Positions 1 to 8,682 of a stretch of DNA of 25,838 nt are shown piece by piece. Made by a program: the position numbers and the translations under genes. Every line of letters begins with the position of its first letter. The stretch's first letter is position 1. Source of the DNA: Chara braunii (Eukaryota; Streptophyta; Charophyceae; Charales; Characeae). The stretch lies in NCBI GenBank assembly GCA_003427395.1, contig BFEA01000098.1:2584049-2609886 (forward strand). The letters are read 5' to 3'. The notes beneath the pieces are model-generated. The model was not told where the DNA came from and ran no database searches. It was given only the letters and a program-made list of their open reading frames with translations.

Positions 1-50
1 TCTCTCTCTCTCTCTCCCTCTCTCTCTCTCTCTCCCTCGCTCGCTCTCCC
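1..50. repeat. (CT)n microsatellite
   Basis: The window opens in a CT dinucleotide run interrupted by CCC and CGCTCG steps. It is cut by the window edge, so its true length is unknown. Confidence 0.9.
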
Positions 51-623
51 CTACGGCGCGCCAAGATTCTTTTATTTCATTTTTTTTCTTGTGTTTATAA
101 TTTTTTTTTTCTTTTTGTGTGAGGTCACACCCCGTACTTGGCGGGCTCCGACCAAGAAGCAGCGACCGGGCCTTCCCTTGGCCGACCCCCCTAAGGCTGC
201 GGCGCGTATACGGGAAGGCCCGCGGCCTATAGCTGAGCGAGGTACTGGTGGTTTAACCCTCAAAATTTGTACAAGCGAAAAGAACCAAGTAAGGATAAAG
301 AGTTCGCAAGCTACATCACACCCGAAGTAGGAGCATCAACAACACAAAGCGATGCCGATTGCAGCTAAGCTCTAGTGTCACTCTCCCGGAATGTGACGCG
401 CAACCTCACGCCCCGTGCCGTCTTCCGTTCAGAGTGCTAAGTGTGCGGAAAAGAGGCCCACAAAAACAGCAAGATGGGGTGTGCCAAGGATTTTTGGAAA
501 TTGAGTGTGGGGACACAGACAAAACTGAAATCCCCCGTGACGGTCTGATGAAGTGAGTCAGTTGCTCTTCGCGCGTTGCAGAATGCGCGCGGACTCGGCG
601 CGAAAGGAGAGAGGAATACAAAT
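51..623. other. Non-coding stretch, T-rich then mixed composition
   Basis: A T-rich tract lies at about 62-118, followed by GC-richer unique sequence. The open frames here are short (at most about 80 codons), overlap on both strands and show no motif I recognise. I see no gene, tRNA or repeat boundary. Confidence 0.5.
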
Positions 624-1168
624 TTAATCCAAAAAGTACTGTCGTACTTCCCACCGTGCTACGGCCCTTCGTTTAGAGCAAAAAGGTTTCGGCACGCTTC
701 GCGTGTCTCGCTTGCGTATTAAGTCACGACGTCGCTCGCTGGTCAGTTTTGAGTTCGACGTGGAGGGTCTCAGTCGTGTGGCCCTTTCTCTATGTTCGTC
801 GTCGTTCCGCATACGGTAGTGAAAGCCCTTGGATTCGTAGCGCTCGAAACGCTGGCACTCAGTGCACAGAGTGCGAGGCCACTGGGGTTCCACTGCCGTC
901 CACGGAATGACGATCAACTCGTTAAAGGGCAATAATACTGAGTAAGGCGGAAAGTGAGTATCGATAATGACAAATCCAGCATCCACGAATCCTGAGCAAC
1001 GATTTTCAGGAGGGAAGTAATACCGTCCGCCGATCCGTGCGACAGCTTCTCATACGTTCCACTCGCATACACGTGTCCTTTCCTCGTCGTAAGGAAAAGG
1101 TCGCGCCGGCACGGGAGATACTGGAGGCTGGCGCCTGATCGAAGGGCGTTCGTGAGTCCACATATCAA
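624..1168 (-). pseudogene. Weak candidate for a broken unknown coding region
   Basis: Two minus-strand frames, 1168 to about 1020 and about 1020 to 624, read on from one another if a one-base frame change is assumed near 1020. Together they give roughly 180 codons of non-repetitive sequence. A CxxC pair (C-T-E-C) occurs in the downstream part, followed by a very basic Arg-rich tail. No family is recognised. Open frames of this size can occur by chance in DNA of this composition, and the downstream frame has no ATG of its own at the junction. I list it only because the two frames abut cleanly. It could be a transposon ORF fragment or nothing. Confidence 0.18.
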
Positions 1169-2288
1169 TCAATTGCAAAAATCCCGAGACGTCATCAAGG
1201 AAAAACAACACCCGCACAACAACCAGTCAATTCTTTTCGACACGAGAGAGGGAGCGCTTATCAGTTTGATCATGCACTTAACCGAGGGACCGACCCGCGA
1301 CTCAGGTTTAGTAAGCCGACGCGGCGTTGATCCGAGGCGCCTTATTTTTCAAGGCTGCCCTGTAGATCGGTTGCAGATGTCGTGCAGCATAAGGCAGATG
1401 GCATGCGCAGTGCATTCAAAACCCCAGATCTAAACTTTCTTGCATTCTCGAATAAAATCCCGTCGTCGAGTCTAATCAACACAAAAAGACAAGCATCTAC
1501 GTACATACATCCACTGTGGAAGGTGCAAAAATGACTAGGGGTGCATANGTTAGAAATCAACCGAGGGAACTGTACACACGCATCCACCATTCACAAGACA
1601 AGAGGATCAATTCCTCGACATCTAGNGATTACCCNTGAAACTAATGGAAGAGTTCCGAAAGAAGTTCTTCCTTGCGAGAACTCTCGCGAGCTTNCTTCTG
1701 TTCACAAGAGGGACAAACCATCGATGCATCATCATTCAAGTCAGAGAGAGAGAGAGGTGGGAGGGATAGATGAGAAAAACCAAGACAGAAGACACCAAAA
1801 TCCGACAAGAGAGCATTTAGCTTCACAACCATGAACTCACACCAGAAAAATGATCCGCAACGAAGGCGCATTCGCAGTAAAATTCCAATATGGCCCCGGG
1901 CCAACCATTCACTCAACCCCAATCACAAATCCTCATACCGGCACCGACGATCCCGACCGTCGCGTGCTAACCTCTGCCACTGCGATCGTCACCCCGCCGA
2001 CGTAAACTCGGCTCAGCTCGCCCTGATCCCACAGTCCGTCATGGCGATCAAGCGNGCAACTGGCCAGACTACGGTCAGCCCGACAGGACTTTCTGACTCG
2101 CACCGAATGCATCGCCTAGCCACTACTTCCCGGAAGCTGGCTTGGGAGTCGAGAACGTAAGAGAGATTTGCGGATGCGCTTGCGGAATTTATAGTTGCGA
2201 GAAGGAGGATAAGGGAGGGAAAAGGCAGGGGGAAAGTCGAGGTGTAAGAGAAGAGGCAGAAGGAGGAGACTTAACGGGGAGCGNGCTG
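1169..2288. other. No recognisable gene; several ambiguous bases
   Basis: Only short unrecognised frames occur, the longest about 109 codons on plus at 1831-2160, interrupted by an N. Single Ns occur at 1548, 1626, 1635, 1694, 2055 and 2284, so the consensus here is uncertain. A short GA run lies near 1744-1756, and purine-rich DNA at 2190-2275 leads into the inverted repeat. Confidence 0.5.
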
Positions 2289-2416
2289 CGTAAGCCATGT
2301 TGATCCTTCAGAACCCAATGGTCAGCCAATCAGATTCGTCGCGCAATAGGAAGATCCTCTTGTTCAACGCGTCTGATTGGTGAGCAAGGGTGATCGGAGG
2401 ATCAACCGGGCTTACG
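2289..2416. repeat. Imperfect inverted repeat with facing CCAAT boxes
   Basis: Two arms of roughly 50 bp face each other around a short centre. Matching blocks in order from the outside are CGTAAGCC/GGCTTACG, GTTGATCCT/AGGATCAAC and CCAATCAGA/TCTGATTGG, all perfect complements with diverged bases between them. The inner blocks place a CCAAT on each strand. The structure could be a small foldback or MITE-like element, or a bidirectional promoter core. I see no clear target-site duplication and no ORF leaving either side that I can identify. Confidence 0.6.
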
Positions 2417-3285
2417 TGAGCCAAGGTTGATGAGCGGGAAGAGATGAAGCGCGAAAAGCAGCGCGGGACGGGTCCAAGATTAAGATGATCAAGAAAGGGA
2501 AGCANGCGCGCAAAAAGCAGAGAGGGAAAAACGGTTGCGATAGGAGAAGGAAAANANGGGGAAGGGAGAGGGGAGAATGCGGGGGAGGGATGGCGCAGGA
2601 AATAAGGAGGAGGATGCTCGTATGCGCGGTGCCGATAGCAAAAGAAAACAAAGGCACCGAAACAGTTACAGCTTGCCTATATCCTACACCAATTCAAAAA
2701 TTGAAATCACCATATCCGCGCGCGAAAGTCGACGCGGGAAAAGAAAGTCCTATGCCTATCCGCATTCTCGCAAAATTCCTAGAGTTTTCTCCGACGTGAC
2801 CAAGAACATTCATGCAGGAAAAAGATATGTCGGGCTCCGCCTATTTCGTAATTCCTAACTGTCGAGCCCGATTCCCAGTGCGCTCGCTAAGGCGCGCAAA
2901 ATTTTCCGTGCACTTCCCGAATTGCAAAAAAGCAGAATTCCAAAAATCAATAGAACTTCCGAAAAATGGGGGCTCAAACATGATCAAGAAATGCGACGAG
3001 GGTTCTGTGGGGTCGGTATGATACACGAAGGGGTATTGGGCCAAGGGGGTACGAAAGATAGCACGGGGTCGGGAAGTGGTTCGTCACATATGTGACGCGC
3101 AGGGGGTTCCAAAATTATGCGATCTCCTGATTGCATGAAAGTTCAAACAAAGGGAGGAGACAAAGAACCAGGAAGAAGTACAAGGAACGAGGATCAGCAT
3201 GATGAGCTGGCGACAACATCCGTGGCAAGATCTCCGTGAAGCATGCCGGCTCGTGTGATTTTGGATCCCGCTCTTTGCAGCCCTG
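2417..3285. other. Non-coding stretch, nothing recognised
   Basis: Purine-rich DNA (about 2480-2600, with Ns at 2505, 2555 and 2557) is followed by unique sequence. Short overlapping frames on both strands show no domain. If the minus-strand retrotransposon to the right once had its 3' LTR here, I cannot see its TG...CA ends or a polypurine tract. Confidence 0.4.
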
Positions 3286-4108
3286 TCATATGCAACCCCC
3301 TGTACCTCGAGCTTTGGAGATCGTCCAGGTGACACCATCATGGTCCATCAGATCTCCGTGTGCTCTGCACACCCAGTCCAGCGCAGTCGATTGAATCAGA
3401 GCATAAGTTGACGTCATCGTCAATGGCGTGATCTTCGCGAAAACTGCTGATTTATACCGCTCGGGGGACACGTGGCACTCAACGTCGTGTGGGGATGGGG
3501 AAGTAGACATTATACATGGAGGGGTGTCGACGGGGAGGGAAGGGGGGGAGTGGGGGTAAGTATCGGTTCGTCCCTTCCTCCGTGATCGGGAGCTCCTCGT
3601 ATCGGATGATTCAGTGGACGCGGGGAAACCGATCGCCGCTGTGAGGGAGGGAGGCGAGGTGGTCAGGGTAAAGGGTGGAGAAAGTGCGGAAGAGTGCTGC
3701 ACGAAACAGTTCGTGGTGGCGACACGCGGGGATGGTCCTGGTGATTACGCAGTAGACTTCTACCGCGTTGCTCTGTTGCCACGCGACACTGAACAGGAGG
3801 ACGTGTAGACAGAACGTGGGGTTCGCGGCTTGAAGGGAGGGGCTGGGATAGACGGTGATGGCGAGATGGGTGGAGTAAAAGTGTTCGAACGTATTGGGAG
3901 GAAAGGGGTTGCGAGGGAAGGTGACGGGGGTAGAAATCTGGAAAGGGGGTAAGTTAATCAAAGGGACGGCGGGATAATGACCGAGAGCGAAGGCCGATTC
4001 CCCGCATTGGTACGTGGACGAACTGGGGACGAGTTGGGGTGGAGGGGGAGGGGGATCGGCTCCGTCTCCTTCGCGATGTGTTCGGAGCCGCGGTTGCTGA
4101 TCCGGCAT
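3286..4108 (-). pseudogene. Accessory 3' ORF B remnant, unknown product
   Basis: Downstream of ORF A the minus strand stays readable in a patchwork: one frame from about 4108 to a TGA at 3611-3613 (Pro-rich, then an aromatic segment with H-F-Y-S-T-H and V-A-W-Q-Q-S-N), the same frame after that TGA to about 3450, then another frame to 3286 (P-L-T-M-T-S-T-Y-A-L-I-Q-S and T-W-T-I-S-K-A-R-G). Composition is protein-like rather than low-complexity, and the parts follow one another in order, which suggests one decayed gene of about 220-280 codons. No start codon is obvious; a pyrimidine-rich CCCCCTTTCCAG near 3938-3949 (minus) could be a splice acceptor. No family is recognised, and it could instead be the C-terminal half of ORF A. 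Confidence 0.4.
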
Positions 4109-5488
4109 CTTCGGGCTCGAGGGGCTCTAGATCCCTGGTTATATCGTCGTTGATGCACAGGCTCGCCCTGCTGGCGATCTCTAGCTGGTTTTCCCCGGCG
4201 GCGATCTCTTCCCTTCTTCGTGCCGCGTCGGGATCTTCCGCCTCCGTGCCCGCGCGCGCCGCTTCTTCCGGCAAATTCTCCCACTCCGATCCGGCTTCCT
4301 CCTCCTCTTCTTCTTCTATCTCCTCTTCACTTTGCTCCCCTTCGCTATACTCACTATAACTTCCCTCCTCCGACGTTTCTTCGTCGGCGTCGCCCTCTTC
4401 TTCGGTGGCTTCTTCTTCTCCTTGAAGTGTTTCCTCAGACTCTTCCTTTGGGTAGAAGGCGAGATCGATAATCCCGTACGGCTTCAGGTGCTCTTGCCGC
4501 GATGGCAAGGTGTTGTCACTCCCGGGTTCCTCCAAGCACGCAGTCCACTGAAGATACGGTGCTAAGGCTCGCGTGATGACGTGCAGAGCGGGACTGTTGT
4601 CACTTTGCGAAACGATGTCGAGGGGGAGATCGTCAGCCAATTGTACGAGTGGGACGATGAGTTCTTGAACGATAGGCTGGCGATGGCCTGGTCGCACCGA
4701 TCCGAAGAGGAAACCAAGAAGATCACCTTCCACGTCCGTTCTCCAAGCCTCCAGAATCAACATCTCCAGGTACTCGATGCACACAGGCTGCTCACTGGTC
4801 CGCGTCCACGTCACCTGCACTCGGGACAAGCACACAGATAGATCGACAAAGGTCTCGCGCCACAACCGCCAGTGTCCAGGATCGAGGAGCGGAACGACGA
4901 GAGGCTCGAGCACGAAAGAGAGGCGAGGATGGAGATCGGATTGCCAAAAGGTGGGGAAAAGAGAGGGGAGACCGAAGGTGGAGAGAGGAGCAAGGGGAGC
5001 GACGCGGTTCATTGGGGGCGTTGGAAGGGGATGAGGGCGGGGAGCGCGACTGCTGGCTGGCGCGAAGAAGTGCGAACGGCAAAGTCCGTCCCGGATGTCG
5101 GGAATAAATTGTACCCTGGACGCGCGAGACCGTGATGCCAATCAGTCGACACCTGTTGCGCCCACTCTCGCAAGGAGGTCAGGATCGCGGTATGCCGCAG
5201 TGGGCTGATCGTGCTGATGTCATCACTGAAGGCAGCGACCGTAGTGACGTGGCTCGTCCCAGGAGCCGCTCGTCGATGAAGAGCCACCACTTCTGCCAAG
5301 ACCACCGCCTTCTGACTCCCGGCGAATCGAAACGCAGCAGCGACACACACTCCCTCGGTGCACAAAAACTGCGCTACCCTTCGCAGATCAGGACTAAGCC
5401 GCGGATGACGAACTTGCCAGATCTCGGAGATGTAGCCACGTGGCTGCAGCAGATGATCGCCAAGAGCTCGCTCCGTGATGAAACTCAT
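3954..5488 (-). pseudogene. Accessory 3' ORF A: acidic, SR-tailed protein of unknown function
   Basis: Its ATG (5486-5488) overlaps the pol stop (5485-5487) as ATGA, so translation by termination-reinitiation or a subgenomic RNA is plausible. The first frame (5488 to about 5110) and the second (about 5130 to 3954) are joined only by assuming a frame change near 5110-5135; together they would give roughly 500 residues. The first two-thirds is globular-looking with many Trp, Leu and Pro residues. A strongly acidic Glu/Ser block lies at about 4227-4448, followed by an Arg-Ser-Pro stretch (RRRRSRSPSPS) near 4041-4073. The last codons may lie in another frame ending at 3958. It occupies the place of env-like or extra ORFs in some plant Ty3/gypsy elements, but I see no signal peptide or transmembrane segment, so env is not supported. 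Confidence 0.65.
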
Positions 5489-6686
5489 GGCGAGGACGGG
5501 GAAGAAGATGAAAGAGGAGAGCAGGAGGGGGAGAGTGAGTGTGGAGCTAGTTCGTCTTCGTCCTCTTCTTCAACGGACGAGGGAGATGGAGGGATATCAG
5601 AGGGAGGGAGGAGACGGATATAAGAGGTATGGCGAACGATGGGGACAAAGCTATGGCTGGCGTTTGCCTCGGGCGCGATGCGCACCGTGTTGGCACCGTT
5701 GGGACCGAGTTCGACGACGCGGAAACTGCCAGAAAACTTGGGAGCGAGTTTACGGTCGCGTGCACATTTGCGTACTTGCACCAGGTCCCCTAACTTATAT
5801 TGGTGTTGTGGGCCCGCATTTCCATTCCGAGCCTCGTAGCTACGGACCTGTCTACCGTGGGCCAATTCGGTCATTTTCTGTCTCTTCCGGGCCAATTTAG
5901 GCACGGCCCTCTCCATTAAATCGGCATACCTTTTGGCCTTGGCCTTAAGGGCGGCACGCGTGTCTCTACCCCCTGCTTCGGCAATTTCCAAGTTGCCCCG
6001 GTAATCGACACAGGGGAGGCTATTGGTTCGAAGCTGGAAGGGGGTGAACCCCGTGGATTCATGGGGGGTGGCCCGGTGAATTCTGACGATCTGATATACG
6101 ATCTCGGGCCAGGGACGCGTGTCACGCGCCGCTAAATTTCTTCAGGGGGCAGTCTTAATCATGCGATTGGCATTTTCGGCCAACCCGTTGGACTGGGAAA
6201 CGTGGGGTGCCGTATGTCGAAGCGTAATGCCTCTTCGTGCGAGTAAGTCCTCTACCTCACCTCTGAACTCGGACCCATTGTCAGTTAGAATTTCTTCCGT
6301 ATCTAGGTGAGTGTAGAGAAACCGATCGATGCATGTGGCTATTTCTGCAGCCTTTCGGGTTTTACACGGGGAGACTTCGATATACTTCAGAAAATGACGA
6401 TCAATACCAAGAGGATGGAGTACTCGCAACGGTTGGGACCAGGTGGCACGTCTATGTCAGTCGTATCCATACTGACCTGCTGAAAGGGCCGTTCTACCTC
6501 GTTGGAACTATCGTATTCGGCCCCCGAAAGGGGCGCGCGGTCGGCAGCACAGACTAGACAGTTAGCGACCATGTGCTTCACATCATCGCGGATATTAGAC
6601 CAGAACCATCGATTCTGATTGATAGTTGCCTCGGTGACGCGTATCGCAAAATGAGCGGCCTGTTCCTCGTGCGCGGACCTAGTTCA
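5485..6686 (-). pseudogene. pol: pol fragment: integrase HHCC, DDE core and C-terminal domain
   Basis: After the TGA at 6684-6686 the same frame reads a His-x5-His region and the C-L-V-C pair of the HHCC zinc domain (6549-6560). The first catalytic Asp is in VSMDTTD (6465-6467). A one-base deletion near 6400-6404 changes frame. The second Asp is in TDNGSEF (6280-6282) and the catalytic Glu in SNGLAENAN (6175-6177), with 34 residues between them instead of the usual 35. A TGA at 6142-6144 interrupts the frame; the same frame then continues to 5485 with a TGFTPF motif and a C-terminal domain (KLGDLVQVRK followed by LAPKFSGSFRVVELG) like the GPY/F module. An acidic/Ser-Pro tail ends at TGA 5485-5487. 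All three DDE residues survive, but three breaks make it inactive. Confidence 0.93.
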
Positions 6687-7220
6687 GTCATATCTCTGAA
6701 AAGGATGGGGAACCGTCAACCATAGTCCCGATCCGTCAGTTTTACACTTTTCTAGGTGACCGTTGATCCATCGGTAATCCCGAGCTCTCTCGGTAGCCCG
6801 ACGTCTGTCGTGCTTAGTGAGATGGTCCAAGGGTAATCCAACCAGCTTAACCAATATGATTTTATCCGTCCAGACCTCCGCTCGTCGGTATTTTTCGTCG
6901 TATTCAGGGCCGTCCGTACAGGCAGCCTCGAAACGAATCTCAGTAGGTAGTTTGTCCGTCCTACACAGAGGGCATTTCCATTCCCTACTATTTGTTCGAT
7001 ATCGAACACATGCAGCATGTGCACGATTGACACACGTGGCACAGTTTACCCACTCAACGAATCCGGTCTGAAAAGGATGACAATTAACCCCATATACCCG
7101 TGTGATACACGTGCAAAAATAGCAGAATCTGTCGGGAAGGGTGGCAAAGAAGGCCGAACTAGTGAGAGGGCTAGAATCAGCGGGGGAAGAAGGGGTCGCC
7201 GAGACAGGTGGGGTAGCCAT
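6684..7220 (-). pseudogene. pol: pol segment: PHD-type zinc finger plus start of integrase
   Basis: This open stretch of 178 codons starts at an ATG at 7220 and ends at TGA 6684-6686. Residues 1-30 are Ser/Pro/Thr-rich. Residues 33-86 (6963-7124) fit the C4HC3 PHD pattern: Cys33-x2-Cys36-x23-Cys60-x2-Cys63-x4-His68-x2-Cys71-x11-Cys83-x2-Cys86. Trp57 lies three residues before the third Cys, and Trp81 sits two residues before Cys83, the position of the PHD signature Trp. Cys38 and Cys47 are extra. Residues about 140-178 contain the YRWINGHL-type sequence that precedes the HHCC domain of Ty3/gypsy integrases, and the same frame continues past the TGA into that domain, so the PHD is physically part of pol. 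PHD fingers commonly bind histone H3 tails, so a role in steering integration is inferred. A RING finger fits less well because of the Cys/His order. Confidence 0.75.
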
Positions 7221-7246
7221 TATGAGAGAAGGGGGGAACAGAGTGA

Positions 7247-7460
7247 TCAGGGCTGCAGAGAGGTCAGAGCGAGGCTACGTGTCACGCACTCGTTTGACAA
7301 AATTTTCACCTGTCCATATCGCGGTCCGTTTTTCTCCTCCGGCTCGTTCCACGGAATCACTTCTTCGCTCTTGAGGACCTTCTCGGGTCTGTGCAATCGT
7401 GTCAACCCGTCAGCATTGTCGTGCCTCTCGTGCTTCCATGCTCTGCAGGATGGTGGCCAA
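7247..7460 (-). pseudogene. pol: pol linker remnant after RNase H, frame-shifted
   Basis: In a frame different from both neighbours, a typical post-RNase H motif (R-H-D-N-A-D-G-L-T-R-L) is readable around 7400-7430 and the frame stays open to a TGA at 7247-7249. It is the stretch that in Ty3/gypsy elements joins RNase H to the integrase portion. The segment between the last RNase H residues and this motif appears shorter than usual, so a small deletion is likely near 7440. The following PHD-bearing frame starts again at 7220, so at least two frame changes separate RNase H from the PHD module in this copy. Confidence 0.6.
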
Positions 7461-8247
7461 TCATCCGATCATGCCCAAGTAATCCTTGGATTTCTTCAGC
7501 GCCAACAGCGGTTCGTGATCGGTTACCAATGTAAACTTTCGACCGTACAGATATGCTCGGAAGTGGCTGATCCCCCATAAGGCTGCGTAACATTCTCCCG
7601 TCGGGGCCACGTAGTTGCACTTGCAGGTCGGTACCGTCTTAGATGCGTATTCCACCACGTGTTCGAGACCGTCGGGTCCCACCTGAGCCAAGATCGCGGA
7701 AATCGCCTCTGGCTGCCAATCGGTTATGAGAACAAAGGGCTTCCCTGGGTCCTGCCTTACGAGAACTGGGGCCGAAATCAGGGCCGCTTTGAGTTCTCCG
7801 AAAGCCCAATCGCATTGCGGGGTCCACATCAACGGTTGATCCTTTTTCAGTAGATTCGTGAGTGGTCCCGCGATCGCTGCAAATCCCTTGACGAACCTTC
7901 GATAGTACGACACCAAACCCAAAAAGGCGCGGACCTGCGTTATGGAAGTCGGTACCGGCACGTCTTTCACTGTTGTCCCCTTCTGGGGATCTGGTTGCAA
8001 CCCCTGGTTCGTGACGACGTGGCCGAGGAAGGAGATTTCCGTGAGGAAAAATTGGCATTTTTCAACCGCCACCTTGAACCCTGCGTCCTTGAGTGCGTGT
8101 AGTGCCCATTCAATGTGTTGCACGTGTCCCTCATAGGAAGTAGAGACACAAGGATATCATTCATGTACACAATCACACAGTAATTGATTATGCTTTGCTC
8201 CAACCGCGTTTTTCGCACGAAATTCTGGAAGGCCATATTCATCACGC
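7461..8247 (-). pseudogene. pol: pol fragment: RT C-terminus, thumb/connection and RNase H
   Basis: The reading begins inside the RT palm. At 8156-8167 the catalytic YxDD box reads Y-M-N-D, so the first of the two metal-binding aspartates is Asn. A two-base TC duplication (plus-strand GAGA at about 8143-8146) shifts the frame just after it. From 8123 the frame runs through the conserved FLGHVV and FLGLVSYYRRFV motifs of the Ty3/gypsy RT-RNase H junction. RNase H acidic residues are visible as Asp at 7719-7721 (ITDW), Glu at 7593-7595 (TGECYA) and Asp at 7518-7520 (TDHEPL). A TGA at 7461-7463 ends the frame where Arg is usual after GMIG, suggesting CGA to TGA. About two-thirds of the RT is missing at the 5' side. 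In an intact element this polyprotein copies the RNA into DNA and removes the RNA strand. The family call is secure; activity is impossible here. Confidence 0.93.
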
Positions 8248-8682
8248 TGTCGGACCAAATACCCTTACAAGGCTATTTGGCCATGCTTTTGCATTCGACA
8301 TGGTGACGGCGTTGGCTACCATGATGGAGCCAGTCTGGAATAGAGAGGGTGTGCACGCTTGAGCGTGACACTTGAAACAGTTTCCTCGACTATTGAAACT
8401 GGGGACACAAATCGGTGAGAAAATTTTGTTAAGTATGTACGCGCGTTGTTATGACGCTCGCCACGATGATTAGGATCAGTAGTAATACTCCTCGACAGAA
8501 GAGGTCGAAGGGTCAGTTGGGTTAATGTTGTGTCAGGTAGGTCTACGACATGCACTGAGATTTGGTATGGAACCTGTCTGTCTACCGGTACCAAAGGTTT
8601 AAAAATTTTCGTCTTTCCGTACTCGGCCTCCGAGTCGAGTACCCGCTGCATCTACCTCTACGTGGAGTGATACCGGCCTACC
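8248..8682. repeat. LTR-like repeat, copy 1 (visible homologous part)
   Basis: The sequence begins TGTCGGACC directly after truncated RT and matches 25404-25838 over 435 bp in the same orientation; I count about 20 substitutions and no net indel, so about 95% identity. Homology in copy 2 is cut by the window end, so copy 1 may extend well past 8682. The 5'-TG and the sharp boundary with RT are typical of an LTR. A TATA-like TTTAAAAATTTT lies near 8599-8610. No polypurine tract precedes it and no primer-binding site is recognised after it, so a solo LTR or an end of another repeat class are both possible. Confidence 0.75.

Larger units (their letters stand above)
3286..8247 (-). mobile_element. 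Ty3/gypsy LTR retrotransposon, 5'-truncated and degenerate
   Basis: Gene order on the minus strand is RT (only the C-terminal part), RNase H, PHD-type finger, integrase, then two accessory ORF remnants. RT before RNase H before integrase is the Ty3/gypsy order and differs from Ty1/copia. The element is cut at its 5' side at 8247/8248, where an unrelated LTR-like repeat begins; protease, Gag and the 5' LTR are not found beyond it in this window. At least three in-frame TGA codons and several frame changes show it is dead. A 3' LTR is not recognisable below 3286. Confidence 0.9.

Noticed and set aside
4039-4471. Plus-strand Ser-, Leu- and Arg-rich ORFs opposite the acidic block
   Set aside because: They are the antisense of the Glu codon runs of the minus-strand accessory ORF and show only low-complexity composition.
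8316-8651. 111-codon minus-strand ORF conserved in both LTR-like copies (also 25472-25807)
   Set aside because: Both copies keep the frame open, but about half of the base differences in it change the amino acid, with no sign of purifying selection. At 95% identity an open frame is expected to persist. I treat it as a by-product of repeat identity.
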